Part shown: positions 34,719 through 43,547 of the stretch, one piece after another
Layout of the letters: every line of letters starts with the position of its first letter
Position numbering within the stretch: position 1 is the stretch's first letter
DNA from: Bacillus sp. Cs-700
GTDB lineage: Bacteria > Bacillota > Bacilli > Bacillales > Guptibacillaceae
Direction: 5' to 3'
Assembly (NCBI RefSeq): GCF_011082085.1
Contig: NZ_CP041063.1
Span: 3,086,001 to 3,150,000, forward strand
DNA: 64,000 nt
Notes under the pieces: generated by a model
Databases searched by the model: none
Told to the model about the DNA's origin: nothing
The model's input: only the letters and a program-made list of their open reading frames with translations
Made by a program: the position numbers and the translations under genes

Positions 34719-36020
34719 GTGGATACAACAAAACGATATGATCTAGTAGGAATTGGGATAGGTCCATTTAACTTAGGGATGGCAGCCCTTGCGGATGAAT
34801 CAGAAGTAAACGCAATTTATTTTGATCAAAAAGAGGAATTTAATTGGCATCCAGGCATGTTGATTGATGGAGCAGATCTGCAAGTTCCGTTTCTAGCTGA
34901 TCTTGTCACGATTGCAGATCCAAAAAGTCCTTATACATTTATAAATTATTTACATGAACATGATCGTCTTTACCAATTTTATTTTTTTAATAAATTAGAT
35001 ATTCCGAGAAAGGAATACAATGCTTATACTCGCTGGGTAGCATCAAAATTATCAAATTGTTTTTTTGGTAAAAGAGTAATTGATGTGAACTATGCTGAAG
35101 AAAAAGAGTGCTATAACGTTACAATTGAGGATGTGAAAACGAGGCGCTCTTCTGTCATTCAAGCGAAGCACGTTGTTCTCGGTACAGGAAGTGTACCAAA
35201 TATTCCACAAGGTTTTGAATCATATCCACTTGAAGACGTTCTTCATACGAATCATTACCTTTTCCATGAAAAAGAATTAAAAAAATCAAAATCCGTTACA
35301 GTTGTAGGATCGGGACAAAGTGCTGCGGAAGTATTCTATGATCTCCTTCATGATCAAGAGCAATATGGTTATCAGATAAATTGGCTAACGCGATCAGCAG
35401 GTTTCTTTCAATTAGAATCAGCGAAATTAGGTCAGGAGGTATTCTCGCCTGATTATGTGAGTTACTTTCACGGTCTTTCGTTTGACGATCGTAAAGACGC
35501 CCTTTCAACTCTTGGTACATTGAGAAAAGGAATCGATCCATCTACATTAAAAAACATTTATCACCTTCTTTATCATCGCTCTTCTGAGAAACGGTTAGAT
35601 GTTATGATTCAACCGTTATCAGAAGTAAATGGAGTGGAAAAGTCAGAAGGGCACTATGAGTTAAGTTGCAGACAGTGGCAAGAGGACAATGAGTTTAAGG
35701 TCAAAACCGAAAAAATTGTTTTGGCTACTGGATACAAGCCTCATTTTCCTGAATGGTTTAAACGGATAGAGAATGAAATTGAATGGGAAGATGAGAAGCG
35801 GTTTAAAGTGGAACGAGATCAGCAACTCGTTTTTAAAGATGGAAGAATAAACCATATTTTTTCCTTAACAAACCTGGATCATTCCCATGGAACGGGAGCT
35901 ACAAACCTGGCTCTTTCAGTCGAGCGAAACAAACGAGTGTTGAATGCTGTAGCAGGAAAACCCCTTTTTAAAGTGAACACTAATACGGTTTTCCAACAAT
36001 TTTCTAGTAAAGAAAGATAA
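34719..36020 (+). CDS. L-lysine/L-ornithine N-monooxygenase (SidA/IucD/PvdA family)
   Basis: 433 residues from GTG 34719, ten bases after AAAAGGA; an earlier GTG at 34710 overlaps that ribosome site. FAD site G-I-G-I-G-P-F-N-L-G-M-A near residue 15, substrate segment F-N-W-H-P-G-M and D-L-V-T-I-A-D-P, NADPH site V-V-G-S-G-Q-S-A-A-E near residue 195, and A-T-G-Y. These enzymes hydroxylate the side-chain amine of Lys or Orn for hydroxamate siderophores. No siderophore synthetase or uptake gene is adjacent, and the gene has its own terminator. Confidence 0.88.
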   Translation: MDTTKRYDLVGIGIGPFNLGMAALADESEVNAIYFDQKEEFNWHPGMLIDGADLQVPFLADLVTIADPKSPYTFINYLHEHDRLYQFYFFNKLDIPRKEYNAYTRWVASKLSNCFFGKRVIDVNYAEEKECYNVTIEDVKTRRSSVIQAKHVVLGTGSVPNIPQGFESYPLEDVLHTNHYLFHEKELKKSKSVTVVGSGQSAAEVFYDLLHDQEQYGYQINWLTRSAGFFQLESAKLGQEVFSPDYVSYFHGLSFDDRKDALSTLGTLRKGIDPSTLKNIYHLLYHRSSEKRLDVMIQPLSEVNGVEKSEGHYELSCRQWQEDNEFKVKTEKIVLATGYKPHFPEWFKRIENEIEWEDEKRFKVERDQQLVFKDGRINHIFSLTNLDHSHGTGATNLALSVERNKRVLNAVAGKPLFKVNTNTVFQQFSSKER

Positions 36021-36044
36021 CAACAAATTAGGATAAAATGTAGC

Positions 36045-36078
36045 AAAAAAAGAAGCTGAATCGTTCAGCTTCTTTTTT
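36045..36078. terminator. Bidirectional terminator
   Basis: AAAAAAGAAGCTGAA and its complement form a 15-bp stem with a TCG loop between convergent genes. Confidence 0.88.
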
Positions 36079-36865
36079 ATCTTTTCTCGTAAACGAGCGA
36101 GTAACCTTCAAGATTGACAACATGGTTAATGCCCTGACGAAATGTAGCAAAGGTGGGGATAGTAGGATCTAAGTTAAGTTTCATTAGCCACTGCACGACT
36201 TGCTTTGTAATTCCGACATAAACGACGAAAACACCCATCAAAGTCAGAGACTTGGTCATCGTTTCACAGAGGACTTGTGCTGATCTATTATCCAGTTCGG
36301 ACAGTCCAGAGAAATCAAGTAATACGTAATCAGTATTGTTCGTTACACAGTAATTCAATGTCCTTTGAACGAGTCTTTCTGTTCGTTCTTCATTCATTGT
36401 ACCGATAAGGGGGATAAGGATGGCGTTATCGATTACCGTTGGAATAATGACGGTAGACAATTCATGTACAAGTTTCTTATTTTCCTGAAGCTCTTTTTGT
36501 CTTTCCGTAACATCCCGCCAGACAAGAAGGTATCCTATCTTAACTCCTGCATCATCTTTGTATTCGGATATCACAATGCTCGCTGCAAAGCGCTCGAATA
36601 ATGTAATGGTACTTTCATATGGAAGACGGTGAAGTAAAACATTTCTTTGATGTGAAGGGTTTTGATGAAATTCATCAATGCTTTTTCCTATCAAATCTAA
36701 AGGATGATTAATATGCAAATAAGAGATGATTGAGTTTAATAAAATTTCGGCCTGGTCATTAAACCAGACTACTCTTAAGTCTAAATCGCATAAGAATATA
36801 TTGTCTCCTAAACTGTTAAGAGCCCTAGCTGTTTCACTATGTGAAAAAAAAGTTGTTTCTACCAA
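36077..36865 (-). CDS. PAS-STAS regulatory protein (RsbR-like, non-LOV)
   Basis: 262 residues. I chose TTG 36865 because GGAGGT lies 6 nt before it; the in-frame ATG at 36886 lies upstream of that site. An N-terminal PAS domain (about 15-120, ending W-R-D-V-T-E-R) is joined by a coiled helix to a STAS domain (about 145-255: P-L-I-G-T-M-N-E-E-R, L-L-D-F-S-G-L, Y-V-G-I). The layout matches stressosome RsbR-type sensors. The usual phospho-Thr after L-S-E-L-D is Asn, so control by RsbT-like kinase may differ. No LOV Cys motif. Confidence 0.75.
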   Translation of the reverse strand: MVETTFFSHSETARALNSLGDNIFLCDLDLRVVWFNDQAEILLNSIISYLHINHPLDLIGKSIDEFHQNPSHQRNVLLHRLPYESTITLFERFAASIVISEYKDDAGVKIGYLLVWRDVTERQKELQENKKLVHELSTVIIPTVIDNAILIPLIGTMNEERTERLVQRTLNYCVTNNTDYVLLDFSGLSELDNRSAQVLCETMTKSLTLMGVFVVYVGITKQVVQWLMKLNLDPTIPTFATFRQGINHVVNLEGYSLVYEKR

Positions 36866-36930
36866 CTCATTACCTCCGAAATTCAACTAACTTTTCCTTT
36901 TATTATAGTGGAAAGAAGTTAGAATGCCTA

Positions 36931-37203
36931 TTAATATCGAATGGAAAAGGAGCGCTCGTGATCATGGACTTGTTTCTCTTGCGCCTGAACTTCATCAACA
37001 GCTGAAAAGCGGCTACCATTTTGTAAGGCAGATTGGAACTTTGTAAGTGTGTTTTCCTCTCCCTGCGCCTCAATTTCCACAGAATTATCCATCTGATTCA
37101 TCACATACCCAGTTAGCCCAAGTTGGGCTGCTGTTTGCTGTGTGAAAGCACGAAATCCAACACCCTGCACTCTTCCTTTCACTATAAACTGATACCGTTT
37201 CAT
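36931..37203 (-). CDS. acyP: Acylphosphatase
   Basis: 90 residues, a complete acylphosphatase: V-K-G-R-V-Q-G-V-G-F-R with the catalytic Arg near residue 18, G-Y-V-M-N with the catalytic Asn, and a C-terminal F-S-I-R-Y. It hydrolyses acyl-phosphates in the cytosol. Start ATG 37203 after AGGATG. The gene probably shares a transcript with the membrane-protein gene ending 25 bp upstream. Confidence 0.92.
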   Translation of the reverse strand: MKRYQFIVKGRVQGVGFRAFTQQTAAQLGLTGYVMNQMDNSVEIEAQGEENTLTKFQSALQNGSRFSAVDEVQAQEKQVHDHERSFSIRY

Positions 37204-37228
37204 TTTATGTCATCCTTTCCATAAAGTC

Positions 37229-37996
37229 TTATAACGTTCTTTTCCTAATTTCTCTGTTATTAAACAGGGGTGAATGGTGACAAGGTCGCCGAAGTAGATA
37301 GTGGAATGGGAGATAAAGTAAGTGAAAAACAATGATTGTGATCACTTCAAGTGAAAGTAAGTAGAATGGCCAGGGACCAAGATATGAAATGAGCGTTTGA
37401 CTGCCGGGTTCTTTCATTAAAAACATATAGTTTGAGCCAAGTGTAAGGTTAAGTGGGAACAGCAAAAGAACGTAAATGTTTAATCCTGCAAACGACATCC
37501 ATAAGGAGCGATATGAGGGAAAAGCTTTTTCAACGATAATCATAAACCAGGTGGCAAGAAGTATTCCCCCATGAGCAATAAAGAAGTGAAAAAAACGAAA
37601 ATGCGGGAAAGCATATGGCCCAAGGTCCGGAGTAATCATAGCAAGTAGAGCACTAGCGGAACCTGCAAAATAAGTGATCGGAAATAGCTTTTTATTCTTT
37701 GTTAGAACGAGTGCGATCGCTAGAAATAGGGATATACTACTAAGCTGTAGTGGCAAAGCCGTGGTTATGCTCCACTCATTATAGTAGGCGAACCAGACAT
37801 GAAAACTTATCTCTGATAGGAGTAAGAGATAAGCAATAATTAGTCGAATAACGAGGTTGGGAAGTTTGTTTCTTAACGTTTTTCGAAATAGAAACATTCC
37901 AATTATACAACTTCCTACTAGGAAGAGTGTCAAAAGGTGTGGAAATGAAAATAGGGTAAAAGAACTCTCGGTAAACCATGAAAAATATCTCTCCAT
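37229..37996 (-). CDS. YwaF-family (TIGR02206) integral membrane protein
   Basis: 255 residues from ATG 37996, with AGAGGTG six bases before; an in-frame GTG at 38005 overlaps it. Six or seven membrane helices; F-S-x-x-H-L-L-T-L-F, L-P-L-Q-L-S-S-I-S and H-G-G-I-L-L-A match the YwaF family, whose function is unknown. Confidence 0.78.
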   Translation of the reverse strand: MERYFSWFTESSFTLFSFPHLLTLFLVGSCIIGMFLFRKTLRNKLPNLVIRLIIAYLLLLSEISFHVWFAYYNEWSITTALPLQLSSISLFLAIALVLTKNKKLFPITYFAGSASALLAMITPDLGPYAFPHFRFFHFFIAHGGILLATWFMIIVEKAFPSYRSLWMSFAGLNIYVLLLFPLNLTLGSNYMFLMKEPGSQTLISYLGPWPFYLLSLEVITIIVFHLLYLPFHYLLRRPCHHSPLFNNREIRKRTL

Positions 37997-38048
37997 TGAC
38001 AACACCTCTATTTTAATAATGGAGATATAGAGTTGGGATACAAAATGA

Positions 38049-38082
38049 AATAAGCTTCCGAGCCTAGTATCGAAAGCTTATT
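38049..38082 (-). terminator. Terminator of the LOV-STAS gene
   Basis: On the minus strand a 13-bp stem (AATAAGCTTTCGA with one wobble pair) with an 8-nt loop, followed by a weak T-rich stretch. Confidence 0.6.
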
Positions 38083-38096
38083 AATCATAGACATAC

Positions 38097-38903
38097 TCAG
38101 TTGATCGAACTTGAATCATCTATGTTTTTTAAGGCATGTTTAACAGATGGGAAACTTTTCAAAGATGATAAAGAGAAATCCGCCTGAATCCCTTCTAAAA
38201 CGAAATCGGGACGAATTCCTGTTATTCTTAATTCAGCACCCATTAATTTAATTAGTTGATGAAGTTGGTAAACACCTTTGTGAAGTTCAGAAGTGAAATG
38301 ACTGACTCCGGACAGGTCCAGTATTAGAAACTCATCTCCGCTTTTTTGGATATGAGAACTTACGTGATGTAAGAGAAGCTCAATTCGTTCTTCATCGATT
38401 TTTCCAACGAGCGGTACGATGGAAACATTCCGATCGATTGGCACAATCGGTGTGGATAAGCGTTTGACCTCATCGAGATAGTGCTCAGAACGTTCTTCCG
38501 CTTCTTTTCTCTTTGTAATATCTTGTTGCACACCGACAAAGTATGTTTGATTTTCACTTTCAATGTGAACAGGATAGATTTGCAGTTCATTCCAAAAATA
38601 TTGCCCATTTTTTCTATAGTTTTTAATTTCGATTTTAACTTTTTTTTCTTTACTAATCGCATCTCTTAATTCAGCGATTGTTCCTGGATCCGTGTCTTCT
38701 CCTTGCAAAAATCGGCAATTAAAGCCAAGTATCTCTTCCGAAGTATATCCAGTTAGCTTCTCAAATCCTTCATTCGCATACACGATGGGGTTGTCCGGAA
38801 GCTCGGGATCAGTAATGACAACACCTGTATCAACATACTCGATTGCCGTTCTGACAAATTCATTTCTTTTCATACGCTTAAATTGTTCTTTGTTTACTTT
38901 CAT
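38097..38903 (-). CDS. pfyP: LOV-STAS blue-light photoreceptor (YtvA/PfyP-like)
   Basis: 268 residues from ATG 38903, nine bases after GGAG. The LOV domain has G-F-N-C-R-F-L-Q-G with the flavin-adduct Cys at residue 63 (62 in B. subtilis YtvA), plus N-Y-R-K-N-G and F-V-G-V-Q-Q-D-I-T. A J-alpha-type linker leads to a STAS domain (P-L-V-G-K-I-D-E-E-R, L-I-L-D-L-S-G-V). YtvA feeds blue light into the stressosome to activate sigma-B. A second PAS-STAS gene lies 1.2 kb away on the same strand, so this locus carries two candidate stressosome inputs. Confidence 0.9.
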   Translation of the reverse strand: MKVNKEQFKRMKRNEFVRTAIEYVDTGVVITDPELPDNPIVYANEGFEKLTGYTSEEILGFNCRFLQGEDTDPGTIAELRDAISKEKKVKIEIKNYRKNGQYFWNELQIYPVHIESENQTYFVGVQQDITKRKEAEERSEHYLDEVKRLSTPIVPIDRNVSIVPLVGKIDEERIELLLHHVSSHIQKSGDEFLILDLSGVSHFTSELHKGVYQLHQLIKLMGAELRITGIRPDFVLEGIQADFSLSSLKSFPSVKHALKNIDDSSSIN

Positions 38904-39144
38904 GATAAACAGCTCCATGACATCGAGGTTCTCATTTGATCATCACCTTTTACAATTGAATGGTACTTCTAGTATAAAACGCTATCGTAAAAAATCCAAT
39001 AAAAACCCATCTAACTCCTTTGAGTAAAGAGTAATTGGGTGGATTTTTTTGAAATATCAGCAAAACATCTTTCGAGAAGAAAGGTAGTTTGGTATACATG
39101 GTATAATAAGAATATTTATTGTGATCGAATGGGAGGGCCTTGTT

Positions 39145-40359
39145 ATGGATGCACTTGATATTATGGGAAAAAAAGAAGAGATCTTCCCTTACTTCCAGCC
39201 GATTGTTAGCGCTGATAAGCAGCAAATCATTGGATACGAAGTTCTTGGAAGAATTAACACTGAAGAAGGAATGAAAAGTCTCGGCTTTTTCTTTCAGGAT
39301 CAATCGATTCCTGAAGAGTACATATTGGAAATTGATACGCACATTCGTGATTGTGCTATTGATCTATTATTAGAGCGAGGTACGAGTCAGAGCGTGTTTT
39401 TTAATGCTAGTGCAAGACATTTACTATTTGACCATGGTGAAACGCTAACACATTCTCTTGAAGAATACTTTAATAGAGGCATCGCTTATGAACAAATTGT
39501 GATTGAAGTATCTGATTATGATATTACTGATGAAAGCCTTCAGAAACTGCAACACATTCTTACTTACTATAAAAGCCTTGGGGTACAAGTTGCTATTAGT
39601 CATGCCGGAAACACAATGAGTAATATTGAGAAAATCGCTATACTAAATCCAAACATCATTAAAGTGGGGTTATTGAACTTAAAAGACAAAGGAATGCCTC
39701 CAGAGTATCGAGAAGTTCTCTATGCGTTGTCTATGTTAGGAAGAAAAATCGGGGCAACCTTATTGTTTGAAGGGATTGAAGCGATTGGACAATTAAAGTA
39801 TGCCTGGGAGAATGGTGGAAGGTATTATCAAGGACATTATTTTGGCAAGCCTGATGCAGAATTTCATGATGTGAACAAATACAGAGCACTACTAACAAAA
39901 GAATTTCAACATTTTATTACACATGAGAGAAAGCGCCTTCTTTCACTTTACGAGCTTTCCCAAAATTTTAACCGTCATTTGCAGCAGCAGATGAAGCGAA
40001 ATAAACAACATGATTGGAATACGATTGTGTCTGAAGCAGCTCATTCGCTAGGAAATGCGTGTTTTAGAGGATATGTTTGCGATGAAGACGGTCATCAAGT
40101 TTCAGCTAACTATTATCGTAATGGTGATGGGAATTGGGAATTTCAACCTGAATATGAAGGTGATAACTGGAGTTGGCGTCCTTATTTCCTAGAGAACATC
40201 GTAAGGATGAAACATGATCAGGTAGGAATCCTTTCCGATCTTTATAGTGATATCGAAACAAATGAACTTATTCGTACCTATTCTTATCCTATAAACGAGT
40301 CTTACTACTTGTTTCTCGATATTCCATACCTTTATCTCTATGAACGAGATGACTATTAA
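39145..40359 (+). CDS. ykuI: YkuI-like EAL-domain protein
   Basis: 404 residues from ATG 39145, seven bases after GGGAGGG; a GTG at 39121 is upstream of that site. The N-terminal EAL domain has Y-E-V-L-G-R in place of E-A-L-x-R and Y-Q-G-H-Y-F-G-K-P near its end; the C-terminal YkuI_C PAS-like domain has N-W-S-W-R-P-Y-F-L-E-N-I and L-Y-S-D-I-E-T. Similarity to B. subtilis YkuI is close throughout. YkuI binds c-di-GMP, but hydrolysis has been doubted, so it may be a sensor. A c-di-GMP riboswitch lies elsewhere in this window. Confidence 0.9.
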   Translation: MDALDIMGKKEEIFPYFQPIVSADKQQIIGYEVLGRINTEEGMKSLGFFFQDQSIPEEYILEIDTHIRDCAIDLLLERGTSQSVFFNASARHLLFDHGETLTHSLEEYFNRGIAYEQIVIEVSDYDITDESLQKLQHILTYYKSLGVQVAISHAGNTMSNIEKIAILNPNIIKVGLLNLKDKGMPPEYREVLYALSMLGRKIGATLLFEGIEAIGQLKYAWENGGRYYQGHYFGKPDAEFHDVNKYRALLTKEFQHFITHERKRLLSLYELSQNFNRHLQQQMKRNKQHDWNTIVSEAAHSLGNACFRGYVCDEDGHQVSANYYRNGDGNWEFQPEYEGDNWSWRPYFLENIVRMKHDQVGILSDLYSDIETNELIRTYSYPINESYYLFLDIPYLYLYERDDY

Positions 40360-40469
40360 AACGAGACTCTCATTAGTAATCGATGTTCCACGTGGTTATT
40401 CATACTAAAATTGAATGAAATTACAGTAACAAGGGTAGTAGTAATACAGTAATCTGAGGAGGGGATCGT

Positions 40470-40871
40470 ATGCTTAGAAGAATTTCTGTGAAAACAAGTA
40501 AACGAGATGAAATGATTGATATTACAAGTGACGTGAGAAGCGCAGTTCACGACGCAAATATCAAACAGGGAATTGTCATGGTTTATTCTGCGCATACAAC
40601 AGCAGGAGTTACGATCAATGAAAATGCGGATCCAGATGTGAAGCACGATATGCTAATGAAGTTGAATGAAGTTTATCCTTGGGAGCACCCTAAGTATCGA
40701 CACGCTGAAGGGAATTCTGCTTCGCATCTAAAAACGAGTACAGTAGGGACTTCGCAAATGATCATCATTGAAGAGGGGAACTTGATTCTCGGCACGTGGC
40801 AGGGAGTTTATTTCTGTGAATTTGATGGTCCACGGAACCGTACTGTTTACATTAAAGTTATGGAGGGATAA
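40470..40871 (+). CDS. YjbQ/UPF0047-family protein (YugU-like)
   Basis: 133 residues, start ATG after GAGGAGGGG. Typical family motifs: [17 protein letters not shown][11 protein letters not shown] and [15 protein letters not shown]. Members bind metal at conserved His residues, and some show weak thiamine-phosphate synthase activity. Its stop overlaps the next gene's upstream ATG, so it heads an operon with a phosphatase and a repair kinase. Confidence 0.87.
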   Translation: MLRRISVKTSKRDEMIDITSDVRSAVHDANIKQGIVMVYSAHTTAGVTINENADPDVKHDMLMKLNEVYPWEHPKYRHAEGNSASHLKTSTVGTSQMIIIEEGNLILGTWQGVYFCEFDGPRNRTVYIKVMEG

Positions 40872-40873
40872 TG

Positions 40874-41344
40874 ATGATCCGAGTTCTATTCGTATGTCTT
40901 GGGAACATTTGTCGTTCTCCTATGGCAGAAGCTGTTCTCCGGTCTAAAGTAGCGAAAGCTGGATTAGCTAATCAAATTGAAATCGACTCAGCTGGAACTG
41001 GCGATTGGCACATAGGCGAACCCCCACATGAAGGGACAGCCGACATTCTTTTAAAACAAAACATCTCAACAGATGGTATAAAAGCACGACAAGTGAAGGA
41101 AGCTGATCTGCTTCACTTTCAGTACGTCATCGCAATGGATGCAGGAAACCTTGGAGAACTTCACGAAATGGCAGGAATTAATTCTACAACCTCTATTTCA
41201 AGGTTAATGGATTATGTGAGTGAAAGTGAAATAGAAGACGTTCCTGATCCTTATTTTGAAGGGAATTTTAAAGAAGTTTATGAAATGGTAGATGCTGGTT
41301 GTGAGAAATTATTGGAACATATCAGAAAAGAAGAAGGTATATGA
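40874..41344 (+). CDS. yfkJ: Low-molecular-weight protein tyrosine phosphatase (YfkJ)
   Basis: 156 residues from ATG 40874, six bases after GGAGGG. The catalytic loop is C8-L-G-N-I-C-R-S, and the general acid lies in D-V-P-D-P-Y. Length and sequence follow B. subtilis YfkJ. It overlaps the fructosamine-kinase-like gene by 4 bp. In several bacteria such pairs are proposed to work together, the phosphatase making free ribulosamines from 5-phosphates for the kinase. Classical protein-tyrosine phosphatase activity remains possible. Confidence 0.9.
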   Translation: MIRVLFVCLGNICRSPMAEAVLRSKVAKAGLANQIEIDSAGTGDWHIGEPPHEGTADILLKQNISTDGIKARQVKEADLLHFQYVIAMDAGNLGELHEMAGINSTTSISRLMDYVSESEIEDVPDPYFEGNFKEVYEMVDAGCEKLLEHIRKEEGI

Positions 41345-42201
41345 AACATATTGAAGAAGCGATTAGAAAAAGCGGTGACTTGACTTCTATTGAGGTAGTA
41401 GAAGGTGTGTCAGGTGGGTCTATAAATAAAGCTTACTATGTTCGAACAAAGGATAGGGAATACTTTGCGAAAAGTAATTCATCAGCACCAGAAGATTTTT
41501 TTCACGCTGAAAAAGATGGTCTTGAGCTTTTAGGACGACATGGGGTCTCGGTACCTGAACCTCTCTTAATTCTGTCTCAAGAAAATCGTGAGAGTGTTTT
41601 TCTTATGGAGTGGATTCGATCTGTATCATCGAGCAATAAAGGAGACCGAGCACTAGGAAGTCTCGTTGCATCCTTGCATCAGAAGAAAGAAAATTTTGCT
41701 GGTTTACATCAAGACAATTTCATTGGTGAATTAGATCAACTAAATGAACCAACCACTGATTGGGTTATCTTTTTTAGAGATCAACGACTTGGGAGAATGC
41801 AGAACCTCGCTCGTAAGAAAGGAAAGCTTACTAAGGAACGTGATAAACGTTTGTCAAAACTCCGTCAACGTCTTGATGAGATTATCGGGCATCAACCCGA
41901 TTTTTCGCTCTTACATGGTGATCTTTGGGGAGGAAATTGGCTCATGACTGATGAGGGACCTTATTTAATTGATCCTGCCGTTTATTATGGAGACCGCGAG
42001 ATCGATATTGCTTTTACATATTTATTTGGTGGGTATTCGAAAGCATTTTACGATCGATATCAAGCTGATTTTCCGCTAGAGAAAGAATTTACCGATCGTC
42101 TTCCCATTTATCAATTATATTATTTACTTGTTCATCTGATCTTATTTGGGGAAAGCTATGGAAGTGCAGTGGATCGCATACTGCAAAAGTATACGTTTTG
42201 A
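41341..42201 (+). CDS. Fructosamine/ribulosamine-3-kinase family protein
   Basis: 286 residues. Aminoglycoside-phosphotransferase-like kinase fold: V-S-G-G-S-I-N-K-A-Y-Y near residue 25, Lys in Y-F-A-K, the catalytic loop L-L-H-G-D-L-W-G-G-N-W near residue 195, and L-I-D-P-A-V-Y-Y-G-D-R-E. This set is specific for the FN3K family, which phosphorylates sugar amines on glycated proteins so that they fall off. It is translationally coupled to the phosphatase upstream (ATGA overlap). A role in protein deglycation is inferred from family and context. Confidence 0.87.
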   Translation: MKHIEEAIRKSGDLTSIEVVEGVSGGSINKAYYVRTKDREYFAKSNSSAPEDFFHAEKDGLELLGRHGVSVPEPLLILSQENRESVFLMEWIRSVSSSNKGDRALGSLVASLHQKKENFAGLHQDNFIGELDQLNEPTTDWVIFFRDQRLGRMQNLARKKGKLTKERDKRLSKLRQRLDEIIGHQPDFSLLHGDLWGGNWLMTDEGPYLIDPAVYYGDREIDIAFTYLFGGYSKAFYDRYQADFPLEKEFTDRLPIYQLYYLLVHLILFGESYGSAVDRILQKYTF

Positions 42202-42270
42202 CTGCAATGGTTTCATTATGAACGATTAAGGGAAATAAATGTCATCTTAATCTAATGAGGAGGAAATGAA

Positions 42271-42672
42271 ATGAGTCAAACATATTCAGGCGGTAGTCAA
42301 AATAAACTGTTTAAGGCAGTCCTTATTGGTGGACTGGCAGGTGCCCTTATTTCACTTTTAGATAGAGGGACGAGAGAATCCATTCAGAATGGTTCGAAAA
42401 AAGCTGGAAGTGTTTTGCGTGACGTTAAGAATAATCCTTCTTACTATACGGATAAATGGAAGCAAACGGTGAATGATGCTAGTGAGCTAATGAAGGAAGT
42501 ACAAGATGATATTTCAACATTATCAGAGAAGTTTAACGGGCTGAAAGAAAGTTCAGTTGAAGCATTTAATCTTGTGAAAGAAACGCAGCATGATCTTAAA
42601 GAAATAGGCTCGAGAGTCGTTGAAGCCGGTGAAGAGCTAACTGGTAACAACGGGGATCCAATGACACACTAA
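42271..42672 (+). CDS. YtxH-domain protein
   Basis: 133 residues with AGGAGG upstream. One N-terminal hydrophobic segment (V-L-I-G-G-L-A-G-A-L-I-S-L-L) is followed by a long charged amphipathic coiled coil, the YtxH layout; relatives respond to general stress. It lies 69 bp after the kinase gene and 22 bp before yfkH, the position of yfkI in B. subtilis. Confidence 0.78.
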   Translation: MSQTYSGGSQNKLFKAVLIGGLAGALISLLDRGTRESIQNGSKKAGSVLRDVKNNPSYYTDKWKQTVNDASELMKEVQDDISTLSEKFNGLKESSVEAFNLVKETQHDLKEIGSRVVEAGEELTGNNGDPMTH

Positions 42673-42694
42673 TCGAGTCCCAGGAGGGTAAATA

Positions 42695-43516
42695 GTGGAT
42701 GCATCGCTAGGACAATTTACAAAACAGCTTTTTTCAAGAATAAAAGAACATCAGGTGACTGATTTGTCAGCGCAACTTGCTTATTATTTCTTGTTATCGC
42801 TGTTTCCTTTTCTTATATTTGCGATTACCCTCCTGACTCATTTTGATTTCTCACAGGATCAAATTCTTGATTTAATTGCTCAATATGCACCATCTGAGTC
42901 ATTTGTCACGATACAAGAGAACATTATTCTCGAAGATGGAGCTCGGAAAGGGCTTTTATCCTTCGGAGTAATCGCGACAATATGGTCTGCTTCCAATGCA
43001 ATTAATGCGATTATTAAATCACTTAACCGTGCATATAACGTTCAAGAAAGTCGGCATTTTCTCCTTGCGAGAGGTTTGTCTGTTCTTTTATCGTTAGCAA
43101 TGATTTTTGTTATTGTCGTTGCATTAGTATTACCTGTTTTCGGTGAAACGCTGTGGAGATTTTTCGTTTCATTTTTTGATTTGCCTGAGTCATTAAGCTT
43201 TATGTTTGGGATCATTCGGTGGATTCTAAGTCTTTCGATCATGATTGTTGTGTTTATGTTTATTTATTTCTATGCACCGAATAAACGATTGAACTATAAA
43301 GATGTGCTGTTAGGATCTATCTTTGCTTCAGTGCTATGGCAGCTTGTCTCTCTGGCTTTTTCTTATTACATAAATAACTTTAGTAACTATTCTGCAACGT
43401 ACGGAAGTCTTGGAGGCGTAATCGCGCTAATGCTCTGGTTTTACCTGACAGGTCTTGTCATTATTATTGGTGGAGAAGTGAATGCCACTTCGAATTATTT
43501 TAGAAAAAAAGCCTGA
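42695..43516 (+). CDS. yfkH: YihY/BrkB-family inner membrane protein (YfkH)
   Basis: 273 residues from GTG 42695, after CAGGAGGGT. Six membrane helices with the family motifs L-S-A-Q-L-A-Y-Y-F-L-L-S-L-F-P, W-S-A-S-N-A-I-N-A-I and T-Y-G-S-L-G-G-V-I-A-L-M-L-W-F-Y. The old name RNase BN is incorrect for this family; the function is unknown. It ends in a terminator stem, convergent with the P-type ATPase. Confidence 0.87.
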   Translation: MDASLGQFTKQLFSRIKEHQVTDLSAQLAYYFLLSLFPFLIFAITLLTHFDFSQDQILDLIAQYAPSESFVTIQENIILEDGARKGLLSFGVIATIWSASNAINAIIKSLNRAYNVQESRHFLLARGLSVLLSLAMIFVIVVALVLPVFGETLWRFFVSFFDLPESLSFMFGIIRWILSLSIMIVVFMFIYFYAPNKRLNYKDVLLGSIFASVLWQLVSLAFSYYINNFSNYSATYGSLGGVIALMLWFYLTGLVIIIGGEVNATSNYFRKKA

Positions 43517-43547
43517 CAGCGCGCGTGACGCTATCAGGCTTTTTTAT
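43504..43547. terminator. Bidirectional terminator
   Basis: AAAAAAGCCTGACAGCG and CGCTATCAGGCTTTTTT form a stem with one mismatch and a 7-nt loop. The yfkH stop lies in the left arm. Confidence 0.8.

Noticed and set aside
40384-40395. parS-like TGTTCCACGTGG before the YjbQ gene
   Set aside because: The left half fits the parS pattern, but the right half after CACGTG does not match GAAACA; about 11 of 15 positions, and ParB sites normally cluster near oriC.
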